The notes under the pieces: model-generated
What the model was told of the DNA's origin: nothing
Seen by the model: the letters and a program-made list of their open reading frames with translations, nothing else
Database searches by the model: none
In this document: positions 12,686-15,617 of the stretch, in pieces
Position numbering within the stretch: position 1 is the first letter of the stretch
How the letters are laid out: each line of letters opens with the position of its first letter
Position numbers and translations under genes: made by a program
Assembly (NCBI GenBank): GCA_017544185.1
Contig: JAFYEQ010000316.1
Coordinates: 1-15,617 of the forward strand
Reading direction: 5' to 3'
DNA from: Oscillospiraceae bacterium
GTDB lineage: Bacteria > Bacillota > Clostridia > Oscillospirales > Ruminococcaceae
Length of the DNA: 15,617 bases

Positions 12686-13836
12686 ACCGTAAGTGACCTG
12701 TCCCACTTTTTCAGCCGTTCCAGCCCGTCCTCCAGATATGCCGATGGACAAGCCAGGTTCATACGCACGAAGCCTTCGCCGCCCTTCCCGTATATCCTGC
12801 CCTCCGACAGGAACAGACCTGTCTTCTGTCGTATGTCCGCCGCAGGCTCGGATAGCCCCGAATAACGCAGATCTGTCCACAGGAGATAGGTAGCATCGGA
12901 CCTCACTGCATGGGCCCGGGGTATCTCGCGTGAGATATATCCCTCCGCTCTCTGTCGGTTGCAGTGGATATGCTCTCGAAGTGCATCCAACCAGCCGCCG
13001 CCCTCCGTGAACGCCGCTATTACAGCATCCACCGCGAAGGCATTGGGCTCCCCGCACTCATCAGTGTTGAGCCCTCTCCATACCCTGTGGCGCAGTACGT
13101 CGTCGTATACCACCACCGCAGCAGTCTGCAGCCCCGCGATATTGAAGGTCTTCCCGGCTGAGAGGCACGTTATGCCTATGCTCCGGTTGGTATCATCAAC
13201 GGATGCAAAGGGGACATACTCCTTCCCGGGGGCCGTAAGATCGCAGTGGGCCTCGTCGGACACGACGATCACTCCGTGATCGTATGCCATGCGGCCTATA
13301 CGAGCCAGTGTATCCCTGTCCCATATGTTCCCCGTCGGGTTCTGAGGATTGCACAGGAACATCATGGATGTCTGTGGATCGGACATGCACATCTCCAGCG
13401 TATCGAAGTCGATGCTGTACTCTCCCCCGCTGTAGACCAGTTCGCACTCCTGCACGAAGCGCCCGTTGTTGACGATGCTGTTGTAGAATATATTATAGCA
13501 GGGCGTCAGGAGGAGCACCTTCTCCCCGGGAGATGTCAGCTTCCTTACCACGCTCGACAGTACTGCTACAACGCCCGAGGAGTATATCATATGCTCCCTG
13601 CCGAAGATCAGCCCGTGGCGTTCCTTCCACCAGCCGATGTATGCGTCGTACCATTCGTCGGGCACATAAGTATAGCCGTATATACCGTGGGACGCACGTC
13701 TTTCTATGGCGGCTCTTACGCACGGAGCGGTCTCTATATCCATATCGGCGACCCACATGGGCAGCTCACCGTCTTTTATGTCCCACTTCTCCGCATAGGT
13801 ACCGCGTCTGTCGGTGATATGATCGATATCGTACAT
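12682..13836 (-). CDS. patB: PatB/MalY-type PLP aminotransferase, probable cystathionine beta-lyase
   Basis: This is a pyridoxal phosphate enzyme of fold type I, class I/II aminotransferase family, in the MalY/PatB branch. Members cleave cystathionine or cysteine to homocysteine or sulfide, pyruvate and ammonia. The 384 residues match the family. Diagnostic motifs are LPMWVADMDIETAP (25-38), GIYGYTY (51-57), FLCNPQNPTG (160-169), VSDEAHCDL (192-200), and the PLP-binding Lys229 in LSAGKTFNIAGL, where most relatives have SASK. The C-terminus has the arginine that binds the substrate carboxylate in GFVRMNLACP. The ATG at 13836 comes 3 nt after the upstream stop with AGGTGA before it, so it is coupled to the DUF3737-like gene. 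Substrate and any regulatory role, such as MalY's effect on MalT, cannot be read from the sequence. Confidence 0.9.
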   Translation of the reverse strand: MYDIDHITDRRGTYAEKWDIKDGELPMWVADMDIETAPCVRAAIERRASHGIYGYTYVPDEWYDAYIGWWKERHGLIFGREHMIYSSGVVAVLSSVVRKLTSPGEKVLLLTPCYNIFYNSIVNNGRFVQECELVYSGGEYSIDFDTLEMCMSDPQTSMMFLCNPQNPTGNIWDRDTLARIGRMAYDHGVIVVSDEAHCDLTAPGKEYVPFASVDDTNRSIGITCLSAGKTFNIAGLQTAAVVVYDDVLRHRVWRGLNTDECGEPNAFAVDAVIAAFTEGGGWLDALREHIHCNRQRAEGYISREIPRAHAVRSDATYLLWTDLRYSGLSEPAADIRQKTGLFLSEGRIYGKGGEGFVRMNLACPSAYLEDGLERLKKWDRSLTV

Positions 13837-13839
13837 AGG

Positions 13840-14670
13840 TCACCTGTATATTATCTGCGTGCGGGCTGGGTCTTCCTTGTCCATGATCAGCTCCCCTATC
13901 CCGTCGCAGACTATCCTGCCGGATCTTGGGTCCTTCACGCTGTCAACGGTACCGATCAGATCCGCATCCACTGTTGAATACTCGAACGCCAAAGTCGTAT
14001 CTATCAGCCTGCAGTTGATCAGCTGCAGGCCCTCGATATAGCACAGCCCTTGGAGGCTCTCTATCGTGCAGTCCACGAAGGTCAGACAGCGGGAGTTCCA
14101 GCCCAGGTATTCCCCGCTTATGAAGCTGTTCTCCACGCGCACGTTCTCGCAGTTCCAGAAGGCATCCTTGCTGAGCAGCGTAGAATCACGTATCACCACG
14201 TTGGACGCGCCGTCGAAAGGATAGTTCCCCACCAGACGCAGGCCATCAGCCCTGAGATCCGTGCAGCCCATACCGAAATAGTCTCCCTTGGCAGTCACGT
14301 CGGTGAGCTGTACGTCCTCGCAGTTCCACAGTGTCTCAGCAGCGTTCACAAAGTCGGTGCGCAGGATATCCAGCCCCACACATCGCCTGAACATCTTGGG
14401 GGCCTCGATCAGCGTATCTCTCACGGATATATTGTTGGTATACCATATCCCCGCTCTGCCCATCTCGAATATGGAGCACTTGTCGACCGTGATGTTCTCA
14501 CAGTACCACAGAGGATACTTCCATTTGAACATACAGCCATACAGGGCTATGTTGCTGCTCTCCTTGAGCGGAGACTCGCCATCGTCGAATATAGTGTCAT
14601 GTATCTCGAGCTCCTTCGACGCGAACAGAGCTCTCTCACCTATCAGTTTTTTTGAATATATCCTATCCAA
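13840..14670 (-). CDS. DUF3737-like right-handed beta-helix protein
   Basis: This 276-residue protein is built of short repeating beta-strand turns with the recurring pattern N-hydrophobic-x-hydrophobic-x-(D/N)-(S/C/T), as in WYCENITVDKCSI, WNCEDVQLTDVTA, WNCENVRVENSFI and SRCLTFVDCTI. It resembles a parallel beta-helix of pentapeptide/pectate-lyase style. The opening around ELEIHDTIFDDGESPLKES and the repeated W(Y/N)C(E/K)N turns match my recollection of the DUF3737 family, which often neighbours PatB-type aminotransferases in gut Firmicutes. No catalytic residues can be assigned. It has no signal peptide or membrane segment. The start is a TTG at 14670, with GGGTGA about 5 nt upstream; I found no better ATG. 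It is followed 3 nt later by patB. Its function is unknown. Confidence 0.82.
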   Translation of the reverse strand: MDRIYSKKLIGERALFASKELEIHDTIFDDGESPLKESSNIALYGCMFKWKYPLWYCENITVDKCSIFEMGRAGIWYTNNISVRDTLIEAPKMFRRCVGLDILRTDFVNAAETLWNCEDVQLTDVTAKGDYFGMGCTDLRADGLRLVGNYPFDGASNVVIRDSTLLSKDAFWNCENVRVENSFISGEYLGWNSRCLTFVDCTIESLQGLCYIEGLQLINCRLIDTTLAFEYSTVDADLIGTVDSVKDPRSGRIVCDGIGELIMDKEDPARTQIIYR

Positions 14671-14697
14671 ATCGTCACCCGCCCGAAGCTATAACGA

Positions 14698-14749
14698 GAG
14701 GCAGGGAAAGGAGCCTGCGGATATCATCGCCGTATCTCTGCCCTGCCTC
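14698..14749 (-). other. Long hairpin between the 93-residue gene and the DUF3737-like gene
   Basis: GAGGCAGGG pairs perfectly with CCCTGCCTC (9 bp), enclosing 34 nt that can form an inner GATA/TATC stem. It begins 17 nt after the upstream stop. TCGTTATAG follows, which is not a good U-tract. Partial termination or mRNA protection is plausible. No convincing promoter for the DUF3737-like gene is visible in this 96-bp gap. Confidence 0.55.
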
Positions 14750-14766
14750 GGGATCTTAGCCTATGA

Positions 14767-15048
14767 TCATGCGTTCTGCTTGCCGAGCCAAGCGTAGGCC
14801 ATATCCAGCGCACTGTACAGCGTAGGACGTTCGCTCTGCTTCACGATAGCCTTCATGGGAGGCAAGCTGGGGTCTGTAGCCATCTTGTACATCTTCACCT
14901 TGGAAGCTACCTCCAGATCCCCCTTCTTCTCCTTGGAAAGGATCTGCATCCATACCACATAATTGTCGTACATATTGCCGTAATAGAGCTGGTCTCCCAG
15001 CCTTACGAGAGGATAGCCCTTGTATGTGAAGAATCTCTTTTCGCTCAT
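14767..15048 (-). CDS. Small conserved-looking protein of unknown function
   Basis: This 93-residue soluble protein has a clear ribosome binding site (AAAGGAG 6 nt before the ATG at 15048) and begins 15 nt after the DUF4340-like stop, so it belongs to the same operon. Visible features are FFTYKGYPLVRLGDQLYYGN (6-25), a beta-rich start; YVVWMQILSKEKKGDLEVASKVKMYKM (30-56); and an amphipathic C-terminal helix, YSALDMAYAWLGKQ. There is no signal peptide, membrane segment or cysteine pair. I have a vague sense that similar 90-95 residue proteins occur next to DUF4340 or ABC-2 exporter genes in Clostridia, but I cannot name a family. It could be an accessory subunit of that system. Confidence 0.75.
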   Translation of the reverse strand: MSEKRFFTYKGYPLVRLGDQLYYGNMYDNYVVWMQILSKEKKGDLEVASKVKMYKMATDPSLPPMKAIVKQSERPTLYSALDMAYAWLGKQNA

Positions 15049-15063
15049 CGTTATCTCCTTTCA

Positions 15064-15617
15064 TCACCAGGTCGTTATGATATCCCTGCCGGACAGCAGG
15101 TTCTCCAGATTCTCGATCAGTCTGTCCGCATACACCGTGCGGCACTTGAAGGAAGTCTTGCCGTTGAGGCGCACTACGGACATACGGCTCTCAGAGGGTA
15201 TGAACTCTATCACGTCCGTACCATGTGTAGCGTTTATGGTCACTGTCACAGTGGCAGGATCGTCACACTCGGTCAGGTATATCTCCTCCGCAGGTGCCTT
15301 CAGGAAGTACTGATAGAAGCTCTTGAACCGTCCGTCATCTATGGGCGTCATATCGTTCACGCCTGCGGACGGACGCGAATATGCCACGCTAAGAGCCTTG
15401 CTGTCACCGCTGAGCTCGAAATGAGTGGTGTCGTCCTCGCCTATAGTCACGTCCAGTGACTTGATGGTATAGATATACGTGCTGGTCATGAGGGGCTGGG
15501 TGATGTCCGTAGGCATCACGGTCACCCAGGGCACGGTCTCCTTGTCGAATATGAAGACTATCTCTATGCCCTCAGCCATGCAGTAGTATCCGTCATCAGC
15601 CTCACTGCCTACCACGA
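15064..15617 (-). CDS. C-terminal part of a DUF4340-like protein (runs off window)
   Basis: The reading frame is open to the right edge, leaving 184 codons and the stop. The piece is beta-rich: TSTYIYTIKSLDVTIGEDDTTHFELSG-like strands, then RFKSFYQYFLKAPAEEIYL, and VTVTINATHGTDVIEFIPSESRMSVVRLNG. It ends with a segment that fits DUF4340 proteins, YADRLIENLENLLSGRDI. In such proteins an N-terminal membrane anchor precedes extracellular beta repeats, and the gene commonly follows ABC-2/GldG-type transporter genes. The anchor and neighbours would lie outside the window. The stop codon is doubled (TGATGA). The identification is by pattern only and moderately secure. Confidence 0.7.
   Translation of the reverse strand, partial: VVGSEADDGYYCMAEGIEIVFIFDKETVPWVTVMPTDITQPLMTSTYIYTIKSLDVTIGEDDTTHFELSGDSKALSVAYSRPSAGVNDMTPIDDGRFKSFYQYFLKAPAEEIYLTECDDPATVTVTINATHGTDVIEFIPSESRMSVVRLNGKTSFKCRTVYADRLIENLENLLSGRDIITTW

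Noticed and set aside
12686..13057. A 164-codon minus-strand ORF overlapping patB in another frame
   Set aside because: It lies inside the well-supported patB gene and its translation is Arg/Gly/Cys-rich with no recognisable fold. Only its last 40 codons, beyond patB, are kept as a weak candidate.

Overview
This window looks like chromosome from a strictly anaerobic, fermentative Firmicute of the Ruminococcus/Oscillospiraceae type. The assignment rests on gene content and style: pyruvate formate-lyase fermentation, a CUT1 sugar importer with a Ser/Thr/Ala-rich lipoprotein linker, a Thr/Glu-rich extracellular linker protein, a mazG-hup-rqcP block, strong AGGAGG ribosome binding sites and canonical TTGACA/TATAAT-type promoters. 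All genes I can support are on the minus strand, so transcription runs from high to low coordinates. I saw no tRNA, rRNA, CRISPR array, insertion sequence or phage gene.

Layout in the direction of transcription (right to left). (1) 15617-12563: the end of a DUF4340-like protein, a 93-residue protein of unknown function, a DUF3737-like beta-helix protein and a PatB/MalY-type PLP enzyme, closed by a large hairpin; a 40-codon ORF overlaps the patB stop. (2) 12528-10964: a promoter, then mazG, hup (HU) and rqcP (S4 domain), then a terminator. (3) 10880-6843: a strong promoter and a structured leader of about 295 nt, a sugar-binding lipoprotein, then two permeases of MalF and MalG type, then a terminator. 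No ATPase gene is present. (4) 6762-6267: a single-gene unit for a small SCP2-like protein with its own promoter and terminator. (5) 6224-4567: a single-gene unit for a membrane-anchored FecR-like/InlB-repeat-like surface protein. (6) 4526-1159: the pyruvate formate-lyase operon. (7) 1019-1: the N-terminal 339 residues of a cation:proton antiporter, running off the window.

The most interesting locus is the pyruvate formate-lyase operon. The enzyme is encoded in two pieces. A 696-residue protein carries the Cys-Cys active site but stops before the glycyl radical domain. A separate 79-residue gene just downstream encodes that domain (RVSGYAVNF). The activating enzyme gene follows 3 nt later. 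The two halves have separate start, stop and Shine-Dalgarno signals, are in different frames, and are separated by a perfect 11-bp hairpin. This argues for a real two-subunit glycyl radical enzyme rather than a broken gene.

A second theme is perfect 10-11 bp intercistronic hairpins without good U-tracts, each following a gene expected to be highly expressed (PFL large subunit, sugar-binding lipoprotein, HU). They probably set unequal expression within operons. A third is the long structured leader of the sugar-binding lipoprotein, which I could not match to a riboswitch family I know.
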